Below are positions 33,492 to 41,835 of a stretch of 64,000 bases of DNA, in pieces. Origin of the DNA: an uncultured Eggerthella sp. (lineage in GTDB: Bacteria; Actinomycetota; Coriobacteriia; Coriobacteriales; Eggerthellaceae); the NCBI GenBank assembly GCA_937998355.1, contig CALLDI010000011.1:177542-241541 (forward strand). Direction: 5' to 3'. Position 1 is the first letter of the stretch, and the number at the start of each line of letters is the position of its first letter. Position numbers and translations under genes: made by a program. The notes under the pieces were generated by a model. It saw only the letters and a program-made list of their open reading frames with translations. It did not search any database and was not told the origin of the DNA.

Positions 33492-34417
33492 TTCGCGAAC
33501 AGGTCGGTCGAGAAGTAGCGCTCGCCCGTATCGGGCAGGATGGTGACGACGGTCTTGCCAGGGCCGAGATGGCTGGCGAGACGACGCGCGATGGCGACGT
33601 TCGTTCCTGAAGAGATGCCGCAGAGGATGCCTTCCTTGCGCGCGAGCTCGCGACTCGTCTCCAGCGCTTCTTCGTCGCTGATGAGGCAGGTTTCATCGTA
33701 GATACCGGTATCGAAGATGGCCGGGATGATACCGTCGCCGATGCCTTGCTGCATGTGCGAGCCGATCGGACCACCCGAGAGGATGGCTGCTTGGTCGGGC
33801 TCTGCGATCCAGATGACCAGATCGGGGTAGGCTTCGCGCAGAACCTTTCCGATACCCGAGATGGTGCCACCCGTGCCGAAGCCTGCGCAGAAGCCATCGA
33901 TGGGACCATCGATATCGCGCAGGATCTCTTGGGCTGTGGTGGTCTCGTGTGCGACCAGGTTATCGGTATTCTCGAACTGTTGCGGGATGTAGACGTGCGG
34001 ATCGGCTGCAGCCATGTCGTTGGCCAGCGCGATGCACTTCTTGATGCATTCCCCGATATCGCCTTCATCATGCACGAGCACGACCTCGGCGCCGTACTGC
34101 GCGACGAGCTTATGGCGCTCGCTCGAGACGGAATCGGGCATGACCAGCACGGCTTTATAGCCCTTCACCGTGCAGACCATCGCAAGACCGATGCCTTGGT
34201 TACCGCTAGTGGGTTCCACGATGATGGAATCTTCGTTCAAGATGCCGCGCGCCTCTGCGCCGTTGATCATCTGCAGCGCCGTGCGCGTCTTGATGGAACC
34301 GCCCACGTTCAAGCCTTCGTATTTCACGACGATGCGCGCCTGATCGGGCGTGGTCATGTGGTTGAGGGTGATGAGCGGTGTGTCGCCGATAGCGTCAAGT
34401 ATCGTATGGTAGACCAT
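33488..34417 (-). CDS. cysK: cysteine synthase (O-acetylserine sulfhydrylase)
   Basis: 309 aa PLP enzyme making cysteine from O-acetylserine and sulfide. Motifs: NVGGSIKTRTA with the PLP Lys, EPTSGNQGIGLA, the phosphate-cup loop GFGTGGTISG, and the C-terminal SSGTNVAIA. The active-site loop carries Gln-Gly (TSGNQG) where Thr-Gly is usual in CysK, so a related beta-replacement enzyme such as CysM is possible. AGAAGGAT precedes the ATG. Confidence 0.92.
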   Translation of the reverse strand: MVYHTILDAIGDTPLITLNHMTTPDQARIVVKYEGLNVGGSIKTRTALQMINGAEARGILNEDSIIVEPTSGNQGIGLAMVCTVKGYKAVLVMPDSVSSERHKLVAQYGAEVVLVHDEGDIGECIKKCIALANDMAAADPHVYIPQQFENTDNLVAHETTTAQEILRDIDGPIDGFCAGFGTGGTISGIGKVLREAYPDLVIWIAEPDQAAILSGGPIGSHMQQGIGDGIIPAIFDTGIYDETCLISDEEALETSRELARKEGILCGISSGTNVAIARRLASHLGPGKTVVTILPDTGERYFSTDLFAN

Positions 34418-34579
34418 CGGGGATCCTTCTCGGGTGTTCGACTTTGAAACGATCGCTTAATCATAGCGGAAATGAACGCGTATTCATCGTGCGCACGCCC
34501 GAGCGCTTCCAAATGCGATGGGATTGGTTCGCCAAGGGAGCGCTTTCTCGCCACGCCACCGAAAGATCGGCTGAGAAGT

Positions 34580-34608
34580 TTGTATTCAACTGCATTATTG
34601 CCGATAAT
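34580..34608 (+). promoter_or_regulatory. candidate promoter of the AGCS symporter gene
   Basis: TTGTAT (34580-34585), 17-base spacer, GATAAT (34603-34608), about 80 bases before the start at 34692. The -10 is good; the -35 keeps only TTG. Confidence 0.5.
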
Positions 34609-34691
34609 GAATGAGTGACTTCTCAAGAGCTGGACGCTGGTCGTTTGGCTCTTTGCTTTATCTGATGGACGAGCGACGCTGAAGGAACTTC

Positions 34692-36107
34692 ATGGAGATC
34701 CTCGATCAAATAGACGCATTCGTATGGGGCCCGGCGATGATCGTCCTTCTTCTGGGCTCGCATCTGTTCCTGACATTCCGCACGCGCTTCATCCAGCGCC
34801 GCATCCCGCAAGCGATCAAGCTCTCCTTCAAGAAGAACGATGGTGAAGGCGACATCTCACCTTTCGGGGCGCTCGCCACGGCGCTCGCCGCCACCATCGG
34901 CACTGGTTCGATCGTGGGCGTGGCGACGGCTATTCTAGCTGGCGGTCCTGGTGCGATCTTCTGGATGTGGCTGACCGGCGTGTTCGGCATCGCGACGAAG
35001 TATTCGGAAGTGTTCGTCGCGATCAAGTATCGCGTGAAGGATCATAACGGGAATATGCTGGGCGGCGCGATGTACGCGTGGCAGCGCGGCTTCATGAAGA
35101 ACGGCACCACGCCTTGGTACGCGCGTTTGGGTGCGGTCGCATTCGCGCTCTTCGCTGCTATCGCGGCCATCGGCACGGGTTCGGCGGTGCAAGCATCTGC
35201 GATGACCGGCATCATCACGTCGAGCGGGATCGAGATCGCTCCGTGGATCGTCGGTGTCGTCATCGTCATCTTGGTCGCTATCGTCATCTTCGGTGGTGTG
35301 CGCATCATCTCGGATGTGTGCGAGCGCCTCGTGCCCATCATGGCGATCGGATATGCGCTCGGCTGCCTTATCATCCTGGCTCTGAACTGGGCATATCTGT
35401 GGGATGCGCTCGTGCTCATCTTCGAGTGCGCTTTCACGGCGAAGGCTGCATTCGGTGGTGCGGTCGGTTCGGGCATCATGGTCGCGCTCCAGTTCGGCTG
35501 CGCGCGCGGCCTGTTCTCTAATGAATCGGGTCTGGGTTCTGCGCCCATCATCGCGGCGGCGGCGAAGACCAAGAACCCTGCCGAACAGGCGCTCATCGCG
35601 ATGACCGGCACCTTCTGGTCGACCGTGGTCATCTGCGCGCTCACGGGCATCGTGCTGGTCTCCACCATGATCGCGTATCCCAACATCCAAGAGCAGATCC
35701 TCACGAATCCGACCATCTTCTCGGGCGCCCAATTGGCGAGTCTTGCGTTCGCTCAGATACCTTTCATCGGCACACCGTTGTTGGTGTTGGGAATGGTGGC
35801 GTTCTCGTATTCGACCATTCTGGGTTGGTCGTATTACGGCAGCCGTTGCATCACCTACTTGTTCGGTAAGCATGCGATCTTGCCCTATCAGATCGTCTAC
35901 GTCGCAGCTGCGTTCTTGGGAGCCATCGGCATCGGCGACATGATGTGGACCATCTCGGACATCACCAACGCGCTCATGGCGATACCGAACATCATCATGG
36001 TGTTGTTGCTCTCGGGTCTTGTCGCGCGCGAGACGAAATACTACGTCTATGACGGCAACTTGGACGTCGAAGACAAGACGCCCATTCCCACGGTCGAATC
36101 GAAATAA
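34692..36107 (+). CDS. sodium:alanine/glycine symporter (AGCS family)
   Basis: 471 aa with about ten membrane helices. It imports alanine or glycine with Na+. Family signatures: SPFGALATALAATIGTGSIV near the start, GGPGAIFWMWLTGVFG, and FSNESGLGSAPIIAAAAKT in the middle. Length and order fit full-length AGCS transporters. It is a single gene with its own promoter; cysK is divergent upstream and the CorA gene is convergent downstream. Confidence 0.95.
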   Translation: MEILDQIDAFVWGPAMIVLLLGSHLFLTFRTRFIQRRIPQAIKLSFKKNDGEGDISPFGALATALAATIGTGSIVGVATAILAGGPGAIFWMWLTGVFGIATKYSEVFVAIKYRVKDHNGNMLGGAMYAWQRGFMKNGTTPWYARLGAVAFALFAAIAAIGTGSAVQASAMTGIITSSGIEIAPWIVGVVIVILVAIVIFGGVRIISDVCERLVPIMAIGYALGCLIILALNWAYLWDALVLIFECAFTAKAAFGGAVGSGIMVALQFGCARGLFSNESGLGSAPIIAAAAKTKNPAEQALIAMTGTFWSTVVICALTGIVLVSTMIAYPNIQEQILTNPTIFSGAQLASLAFAQIPFIGTPLLVLGMVAFSYSTILGWSYYGSRCITYLFGKHAILPYQIVYVAAAFLGAIGIGDMMWTISDITNALMAIPNIIMVLLLSGLVARETKYYVYDGNLDVEDKTPIPTVESK

Positions 36108-36257
36108 GCTTCGTTTCAGGCGCGAGCGAGCAGGCTCAGGTTCCGGCGTCGCTTCGGTCGAGCTAACTTCGCTTCGCGAAGTGGATCTCTCCCTCGCTTT
36201 GGCCAAGTCACCTGAGTCCTTCTCGTTCGCACTTGAAACGAATCTTCGTTCGCAATG

Positions 36258-37217
36258 CTATTTGAGGATGCGGGTGTATTTCAGGACGAGGAAGACGACC
36301 ACGCACAGTACGACCGAGAGGCAGATGGGAAACCAACTTCCGCTGGTGGCTAAGGGTAGTTCGTTCACGTTCATGCCATAGAAGCTGAAGACGATGGTGG
36401 GGATCGCCAGGATGAGCGTGATGCAGGTGAGGATGCGCATGGTCGAGTTCAGGTTGTTGTTCAACACGTTCTGGAAGGCATCGGTCACGCCCTCGAGCAC
36501 TTGTGTGTAGATCTCGCACATCTCGTTCGCCTGAGCGATCTCGACCTTCACGTCGTCGAGCAATTCTTTCTCTTCCTCGGTGATGCCGAGCGTGCGTTCG
36601 AATTCCACATGTGAGACCGTTACCGCAAGGCCTTGCAGCGAGGTGGTGAAATAGATGAGCGATTTCTCGAATTCGAGCATGACCAGCAGATCCGAGTCGG
36701 CGATACGTTTGCGCAGGAGTTTTTCGTATTCATTGACCTGCCGGTTGATCATACGTAGATCGTGTAGATATGCTTCGCAGATATAGAGCAGCGCTTTCAG
36801 CATGAATTCGCGCGGCTTCGCGGTGTCGATCTCGATCTTCTTATCGAGCGCGAATCGCTCGATGGTCTCGTTCTTGTGCAGGCTGAGCGTGACGAGGTTC
36901 TTTCCTTCGGGGAGGAACACGAACGAGATCGGATGCGTGTCGTATTCGGTGATGGTCTTGCCGCGCAAGCAGCTTTCTTCGGCCACGAACGGGCAGTCGA
37001 TGATGACGAGGACCTGTCCATTGTCAGGGTCGACATCGGTGTGCGCGGATTCTTCTTCGTCGAAGGCTTTCGCGAGGAAGTCGGGCGCGATATCGAGCGT
37101 CTTGCGGAGCCATGCGATGTCATCTTCCGTAGGTTCGTACACGTCGACCCAGCAACCAGGTACCATCTGGTCGATCGTCTCGAGCTTTCCTTGATTCGAT
37201 CGGTAGAACGTGATCAT
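36258..37217 (-). CDS. CorA-type divalent cation transporter
   Basis: 319 aa. A large cytoplasmic N-terminal domain (1-255), with coiled-coil-forming helices, is followed by two C-terminal membrane helices. The first ends in the hallmark FYGMNVNELP (GMN selectivity motif). Substrate is usually Mg2+, sometimes Co2+, Ni2+ or Zn2+; the sequence does not decide. The DUF488 gene lies two bases upstream on the same strand, so the two are one unit. Confidence 0.94.
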   Translation of the reverse strand: MITFYRSNQGKLETIDQMVPGCWVDVYEPTEDDIAWLRKTLDIAPDFLAKAFDEEESAHTDVDPDNGQVLVIIDCPFVAEESCLRGKTITEYDTHPISFVFLPEGKNLVTLSLHKNETIERFALDKKIEIDTAKPREFMLKALLYICEAYLHDLRMINRQVNEYEKLLRKRIADSDLLVMLEFEKSLIYFTTSLQGLAVTVSHVEFERTLGITEEEKELLDDVKVEIAQANEMCEIYTQVLEGVTDAFQNVLNNNLNSTMRILTCITLILAIPTIVFSFYGMNVNELPLATSGSWFPICLSVVLCVVVFLVLKYTRILK

Positions 37218-37219
37218 GA

Positions 37220-37648
37220 CTATTCCTTTTGCGCGAGCGCGTCTTCAACGAGCTTTTGCAGCACTTCAGCATGCGAGCGACGCTTCTTCGTGGCAGTGCC
37301 GATGATGGCGACCGACTCGTATGCGCCGTAACGCTCGATGAAATCCGCGATAGCGTTACGTTCCTCCATCTCTTGAGCGTACTCTGCGAAGTATTCTTCC
37401 CAAGCGATCTTATGGTCGAGGTATTTTGCGAGCGTGGTAGCGGCAGGGGAGAACTCGACATCGTGCGCATAATTCGCATTCAGGATGCGGTGCGTGAAGT
37501 ATTCGATGTCGTGCAATTTCGTGAAGCCGGAGAGCTGATTGGTGTTGTGCAGGCGGATGTCCACCACCATATCCACATGCCATGCTTCGAGCTGTTCGAA
37601 GAATTCTTGCGCGCTCGTTTCGTATGCGCTTATCACGTTGAGCTTCAT
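37220..37648 (-). CDS. DUF488 family protein
   Basis: 142 aa. DIRLHNTNQLSGFTK near residue 30 is the DUF488 signature (DxR and SGF). The family's usual cysteine-bearing CHR-type segment near the C-terminus reads IIGTATKKRRSHAEV here, without cysteine. DUF488 has no established biochemical role. It starts the two-gene unit with the CorA-type transporter. Confidence 0.75.
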   Translation of the reverse strand: MKLNVISAYETSAQEFFEQLEAWHVDMVVDIRLHNTNQLSGFTKLHDIEYFTHRILNANYAHDVEFSPAATTLAKYLDHKIAWEEYFAEYAQEMEERNAIADFIERYGAYESVAIIGTATKKRRSHAEVLQKLVEDALAQKE

Positions 37649-37729
37649 GGTCGCGTTCCCCTTGCCGTCGTCGTTTCATGTTCCATGGTAGGTAAAGGCG
37701 AGGATCCGAGGGCTTGGAAACGCGAATCT

Positions 37730-38671
37730 TTACCGAAATGTTGAGTCAGTTCGGGCGGTCTGTTGCATGCGATCTAGGTCTCTTCGCTGCCGGGACTGCG
37801 AGAGGATGAGGCCAGCGATGGTGAGCGCGACACCGAGGATGATCGGCAGGGTGAGCGGCTCGCCGAGGATGATGATGGAAGCGGTCGCGGTTATGGCGGG
37901 GACGAGGTAGATGTAGGTGGTCGAGATAATCGGCCCCAAATGCTTCACGCACGCTCCCCAAGTTGCAAAGCAGGCAGCTGATGCGATCGCGCCCAGGAAC
38001 AAGAGATTCCCGATGTTGATAGGATCCGTGAACGCAGAGAGTGCAGGGAGGGATTCTCCAGTCGTGAGGCAGATCGGGATGATGAAAACGAGACCCCATA
38101 AGAACGTACGTTTCGTCGAGGCGATGGTCTCGTAGCCGAGGTCTGCGATCTTCTTGACGAGGAGCGAATAGATGGCCCATACGAGCGCTGCTAAGAAAGC
38201 GAGCGCATATCCGATGACGGACAAATCATCGGGCTGCGTGGTCTCTCCGAGAGCTTGTTCGCTTCCTGCTCCTACGATGATAAGTCCGCCCATCGCGAGG
38301 ATGAAGCCCAAGAAGAAGCGCATGTTCAGTGCTGTCCTGTCGCCGCGTGCTGCTTGAATGAGCGCTGTGATGAGGGGAGAGGCGGACACGATCACGCCGA
38401 TAGCGGTCGCCGTCGAGAACACCAGCGCGATGTTCTCGAGCAGATAGTATGCTGCGATGCCTGTTGCACCGGCTGCGACGAAAAGCCACTCATGGCGACG
38501 CTCCGTCAGCTTGAGGATGTGCGGGCGCAGCGCGCAAAGGGCGAGGAATCCGATGATGAAACGAATGAAAAGGATCTGCAGCGGTGTGAAGTCGACCAGC
38601 AGCACCTTCGTCGAGACGAACGTCATGCCCCAGACGAAGATGGTGAACAGTGCGGTTAGGTGGTACTTCAT
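37730..38671 (-). CDS. EamA/DMT family exporter
   Basis: 313 aa with ten predicted membrane helices in two EamA repeats (about 5-140 and 155-295). VWGMTFVSTKVLL and FIRFIIGFLAL open the first repeat; AALVWAIYSLLVKK opens the second. Drug/metabolite exporters of this type move amino acids or metabolites; substrate unknown. The start ATG overlaps the stop of the AraC regulator gene (TGATG), so translation is coupled and the regulator is very likely specific for this exporter. Confidence 0.9.
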   Translation of the reverse strand: MKYHLTALFTIFVWGMTFVSTKVLLVDFTPLQILFIRFIIGFLALCALRPHILKLTERRHEWLFVAAGATGIAAYYLLENIALVFSTATAIGVIVSASPLITALIQAARGDRTALNMRFFLGFILAMGGLIIVGAGSEQALGETTQPDDLSVIGYALAFLAALVWAIYSLLVKKIADLGYETIASTKRTFLWGLVFIIPICLTTGESLPALSAFTDPINIGNLLFLGAIASAACFATWGACVKHLGPIISTTYIYLVPAITATASIIILGEPLTLPIILGVALTIAGLILSQSRQRRDLDRMQQTARTDSTFR

Positions 38672-39510
38672 CACGAGCACCCTTGCTTCGCTGTCATCTT
38701 GCGATAGGCTGCCGGGGTCGTGCCGACGCGTTGCTTGAACACGCGTGTGAGATGCGCTTGGTCGGCGAAACCTGTTTCCGCCGCGACGAACGCAGGGTCG
38801 ACGCCCTGGGCGAGCAGTTCGCAGGCGCATTCGATGCGCAATGAGACAAGATGCTGCATCGGGGTGATGGAGAATCGCTTGCGATATGCGCGGATGAGCG
38901 CATAGGAGGAAAGACCTTCAGCCTGTGCGAGATCATCAAGGTTCGGGGTCTCGGAAAGATTCCCGCAGAAGCGAGCGAAGACGTGCTGGGCGGCTTCGTC
39001 GTGCACGTTGCGGCCTTGATCGGTCGACTGTGTTTCTACGAGTGCTTCGGAGAGCAGGTACAGGGATTCGAGAAGGCCATCATGTTCGTCAGCGTCGATA
39101 CAGGCGAAGCAATCGTACAGCAACTCGATAGCCGCAGGATCCGTACTCTTCGGCCCGTGGAGCTTCATTGAATCGAAGAACGCTCCATCGATCGCGATGC
39201 TGTCGTAAGCGAAATGCGTGCCGTCGGTCTGTGCGCAGGAATGCACGTCACCAGGATTAAGAATGATCATATCGCCAGGCGAGACCGTGAATAGACTCCC
39301 GTTGCACAAAAGATCGCGGTTGCCCTCTTCGACGAGTCCGATCACGTAGTGTCCGTGCTCGTGGGCGACGAATGGCTGGCTGAGACCACGATACGTGCGA
39401 CGTTCACCGACGCCAGGGAGTGGCGTGATGGTGCAAAGAGGTTCGTTCGTGATCGAGGCGTTGTCGTTCATCTTTCGTTCAGGGGTGTTCGAGAGGTCTC
39501 TTTCGTACAT
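38671..39510 (-). CDS. AraC-family transcriptional regulator
   Basis: 279 aa. An N-terminal cupin-type sensor domain (AHEHGHYVIGLVEEG, SPGDMIILNPGDVHSC) precedes two C-terminal helix-turn-helix motifs (NLDDLAQAEGLSSYALIRAYRKRF; FVAAETGFADQAHLTRVFKQRVGTTP). Start 39510 has GAAAGA eight bases before it; an alternative ATG 13 codons later has no spaced ribosome site. It controls, by overlap, the EamA exporter. The His-rich cupin suggests a small ligand such as an amino acid. Confidence 0.9.
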   Translation of the reverse strand: MYERDLSNTPERKMNDNASITNEPLCTITPLPGVGERRTYRGLSQPFVAHEHGHYVIGLVEEGNRDLLCNGSLFTVSPGDMIILNPGDVHSCAQTDGTHFAYDSIAIDGAFFDSMKLHGPKSTDPAAIELLYDCFACIDADEHDGLLESLYLLSEALVETQSTDQGRNVHDEAAQHVFARFCGNLSETPNLDDLAQAEGLSSYALIRAYRKRFSITPMQHLVSLRIECACELLAQGVDPAFVAAETGFADQAHLTRVFKQRVGTTPAAYRKMTAKQGCS

Positions 39511-39540
39511 TCTACGAATCTTTCACGAACACTTTAGCCG

Positions 39541-39579
39541 CGATCGGCGAACGCTTCTTGAACGAAATTGCGCCGATCG
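39541..39579. repeat. 9-bp inverted repeat upstream of the AraC gene
   Basis: CGATCGGCG (39541-39549) and CGCCGATCG (39571-39579) are exact reverse complements, 21 bases apart, in the 71-base gap between the SMR and AraC genes. It may end the SMR transcript (no T tract) or be a regulatory site for the AraC-EamA unit. Confidence 0.45.
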
Positions 39580-39581
39580 TA

Positions 39582-39905
39582 TCAGGCGGCATCGCTTACG
39601 AATTTGAGACCGGCAACACAGCCGATGATACCCAGCAAGAGGACGATCTTGATGATCGAGATGCTTTCGATCCCGGCGATCATCGCGTAAGCGCAGGTCG
39701 TAAGCGCTCCGATCCCTACCCAAACCGCGTACGCGGTGCCAACAGGCAATGATCTTAGCGCGAAAGCGAGTCCTGCCATGCTCAGGATCATGCCACCGAT
39801 GAAGAAGAGGATAGGAACGAGATCGGTCGGGCCGTTTATCTTCGCGAGCGCGTTAGCCCAAACAGCTTCCATCATTCCGGAAGCGATCAAGATCAACCAT
39901 GCCAT
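39582..39905 (-). CDS. SMR transporter, SugE/Gdx-like
   Basis: 107 aa, four membrane helices. MAWLILIASGMMEAVWANAL and SLPVGTAYAVWVGIGALTT are closer to SugE/Gdx (guanidinium exporters) than to EmrE; Glu13 is the membrane acidic residue (GMMEAVW). ATG 39905 follows a perfect AAGGAGG. The upstream region was examined for guanidine riboswitches and none was convincing; a 22-bp palindrome lies in the promoter instead. Confidence 0.9.
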   Translation of the reverse strand: MAWLILIASGMMEAVWANALAKINGPTDLVPILFFIGGMILSMAGLAFALRSLPVGTAYAVWVGIGALTTCAYAMIAGIESISIIKIVLLLGIIGCVAGLKFVSDAA

Positions 39906-39989
39906 GAAGAACCTCCTTACCACGCCGTCTTTTCAGTTCCTGGTACGGCGCTACCTCGTCAGGGATTCGGTTCTTCACGAATCGAGTTC

Positions 39990-40021
39990 AGTATAGCGTA
40001 AACGCTCGATCACGAGCGTTT
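39990..40021. promoter_or_regulatory. 22-bp palindrome overlapping the SMR promoter
   Basis: AAACGCTCG-ATCA-CGAGCGTTT (40000-40021) has perfect 9-bp arms. On the minus strand TATACT (39995-39990) is a good -10 for the SMR gene, and the palindrome then covers the spacer and -35 region. This is the position of a repressor operator, TetR-like in form; no repressor gene is adjacent. Confidence 0.6.
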
Positions 40022-40036
40022 CAAGAAGGATACGGT

Positions 40037-40067
40037 TTGGCTGGAGTCGTGCCCTTCTCTTTATAAT
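40037..40067 (+). promoter_or_regulatory. promoter of the phosphoesterase gene, probably leaderless
   Basis: TTGGCT (40037-40042), 19-base spacer, perfect TATAAT (40062-40067). Only six bases separate the -10 from the ATG at 40074, so transcription should start at about the A of the start codon. Confidence 0.65.
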
Positions 40068-40073
40068 CGAGGC

Positions 40074-40793
40074 ATGGTCTACGTAACAGGAGACATACAT
40101 GGCGATTTTCGCGATCTGGTCGCTTTTAGCGAACGTGTTGGCTTGACCGAAGAAGATGCGATCATCATCTTGGGCGACGTTGGAGCTAACTTCTATTTGC
40201 ACGGGCGCGATCGCAAGACGAAGAAGATCGCTTCGCGCATTCCCGCTACCATCTTCTGCATCCAGGGCAACCACGAAGCGCGCCCGCAATCGCTGCCCGA
40301 TCTGTATCACGAGCAAGAATGGAAGGGCGGTACGGTCTTCGTGGAGGATGCTTATCCGAACTTGCTCTTCGCGAAGGATGGCGAAGTCTATGATATCGAG
40401 GGATTTCAGACGATCGTGATCGGAGGGGCATATAGCATCGATCGCGATTGGCGGCGCGAGAACGGGCTGCCGTGGTTCGCTGACGAGCAGCCAGACGCCG
40501 CAGTGAAAGCGCGCGTTGAAGAGGTGCTGTTCGCGCGGAATTGGCGCATCGATGTCGTCCTTTCGCATACGTGCCCCGCGAAGTACACGCCCGTCGAGGC
40601 GTACTTCGAAGGGATCGATCAGAGCAAGGTGGATAAGAGTACCGAAGAATGGCTCGACGTGATCGAAGACCGGCTCGACTATCAGCGTTGGTATTGCGGC
40701 CATTGGCATCTCAACAAGCACATCGACAAGCTGCATTTCCTCTTCGGTGATGTGGAAGAGTTCGCCGCTGGGCTCACGCCCTTTGCATCGTAG
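40074..40793 (+). CDS. calcineurin-like metallophosphoesterase
   Basis: 239 aa. All metal-ligand motifs are in order: TGDIHGD, ILGDVGAN, IQGNHE, LSHTCP and CGHWH. Such enzymes cleave phosphoesters of nucleotides, proteins or cyclic nucleotides; this compact form is common as an uncharacterised protein in Actinobacteria. The ATG is almost at the predicted transcription start, with GAGG only one base ahead of it, so it is probably translated from a leaderless message. Confidence 0.9.
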   Translation: MVYVTGDIHGDFRDLVAFSERVGLTEEDAIIILGDVGANFYLHGRDRKTKKIASRIPATIFCIQGNHEARPQSLPDLYHEQEWKGGTVFVEDAYPNLLFAKDGEVYDIEGFQTIVIGGAYSIDRDWRRENGLPWFADEQPDAAVKARVEEVLFARNWRIDVVLSHTCPAKYTPVEAYFEGIDQSKVDKSTEEWLDVIEDRLDYQRWYCGHWHLNKHIDKLHFLFGDVEEFAAGLTPFAS

Positions 40794-40884
40794 GGCGATT
40801 GCGTTATATTGAATGACCCTTGAGCGCCTGCATCCAAAAGTTTTAGTTTCGTTCGACCTTCAAAGGCTCTTTCCTTGTGGCTGG

Positions 40885-41292
40885 TCAAATGCGTTCGACG
40901 CCGATGCAATCGACACCATTGTCATGGCAGAGCGCTTGCAGGCCTTTATCGAACGTGAAGAGCGTCGATGCAGTTCGCCTTGCGAGCACGAAGTAGAACA
41001 TATCATACGCGGAATGATTCAGTCGTATGGCTTCAGAGAACACTTCTTCGCAGTAAGCTTTAGCAGGGACGAATTCGTCAATGTAGCGCATAGTATCTCG
41101 AATGGCTTCAAGTGCCTGTTCATATGAGAGTACATTGCCGCGAACGTACTTGCGGGCAGTGCTAGCGAGTTCGGCAACGAGCAATTGCGGCGCGATGATG
41201 CGTTCGCCTTCGAGCATGAGCGCTTCAAGTGCCTTGCCGTCTTCTCGGTTCATCGCTATGGTGAATGCTGCGTTGCAATCAAGAACGATCAT
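40885..41292 (-). CDS. vapC: PIN-domain toxin (VapC-like)
   Basis: 135 aa. The PIN acidic residues are placed as expected: Asp5 (MIVLDCNAAF), Glu in LLVAELAST, Asp in HSAYDMFYFVLARR and Asp in TLFTFDKGL. VapC toxins cleave tRNA or rRNA. The ATG overlaps the antitoxin stop by four bases (ATGA), typical of coupled TA pairs where antitoxin is made first. Confidence 0.88.
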   Translation of the reverse strand: MIVLDCNAAFTIAMNREDGKALEALMLEGERIIAPQLLVAELASTARKYVRGNVLSYEQALEAIRDTMRYIDEFVPAKAYCEEVFSEAIRLNHSAYDMFYFVLARRTASTLFTFDKGLQALCHDNGVDCIGVERI

Positions 41293-41645
41293 AGATAACC
41301 ACCCTCAAGTCTTTCGAATACTGCGTCTGCTCTAGCTTCAAGCTCTGCTCTGCTTTCGCGACACATTTCTACGACATCAGGCATATCAGCTGGAAAGGAA
41401 GCTGCATTCTTTTTGATGCGTGCGAATATATGCTTCCGTTCTTCAATGCGCTTGCGACGCGCTTCTTCCGTGTCTGGCTCGAAGATGCTAGTTGGGTGAG
41501 GAATGCTGGCTTCACTGCGTGCCCTGAGCATTTCTTCGACCGCTTGTATGGTCTGTTGGGCTAAAGAGCGATGCTCTGCTTCGGCGCATCGTTTCAACCC
41601 ATCGTATAGATCTTGAGGGAAATCCCTTACTTGAAGAGCAGGCAT
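41289..41645 (-). CDS. vapB: antitoxin with ribbon-helix-helix N-terminus (VapB/FitA-like)
   Basis: 118 aa. MPALQVRDFPQDLYDGLKR then HRSLAQQTIQAVEEML form a ribbon-helix-helix DNA-binding domain of the FitA type. The charged C-terminal half should wrap the toxin. ATG 41645 is chosen because CGGAG lies five bases upstream. It is longer than usual FitA-like antitoxins (about 80 aa), having an extra Arg/Lys/Glu-rich region (EEARRKRIEERKHIF). Confidence 0.85.
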   Translation of the reverse strand: MPALQVRDFPQDLYDGLKRCAEAEHRSLAQQTIQAVEEMLRARSEASIPHPTSIFEPDTEEARRKRIEERKHIFARIKKNAASFPADMPDVVEMCRESRAELEARADAVFERLEGGYL

Positions 41646-41663
41646 GGCGACTCCGATCAACAA

Positions 41664-41708
41664 CATGCAATATGCATGCATTATACCATCACTGCTTTGA
41701 AGAGTGAA
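41664..41708 (-). promoter_or_regulatory. vapBC promoter with autoregulatory palindrome
   Basis: On the minus strand TTCACT (41708-41703), 17-base spacer and TATAAT (41685-41680). Just downstream, CATGCA-ATA-TGCATG (41664-41678) is a perfect inverted repeat at the likely transcription start, the expected site for the antitoxin to repress its own operon. Confidence 0.75.
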
Positions 41709-41732
41709 GCATATATACTGATAGCATGATGT

Positions 41733-41760
41733 TTCAGCTGAAGTAGTTTTCCCACTTCAG
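41733..41760. repeat. palindromes upstream of the first XRE regulator
   Basis: TTCAGCTGAA (41733-41742) is self-complementary, and CTGAAGT (41738-41744) also pairs with ACTTCAG (41754-41760). They lie 75-100 bases ahead of the XRE gene and could be its operator. Confidence 0.4.
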
Positions 41761-41835
41761 ATGCGATGTGAACGTAAGTATCGTGACATATGCGGAACCT
41801 TCTGCGAATAATGGGGCAGAAGGAGTTGATGAAAG

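Noticed and set aside
36166..36182. ACTTCGC-TTC-GCGAAGT hairpin between the symporter and the CorA gene
   Set aside because: Perfect 7-bp stem, but no T tract on either side, so not listed as a terminator.
39906..40073. Guanidine riboswitch ahead of the SugE-like gene
   Set aside because: ACG-containing loops were looked for on the minus strand but no pair of hairpins with proper stems could be drawn.
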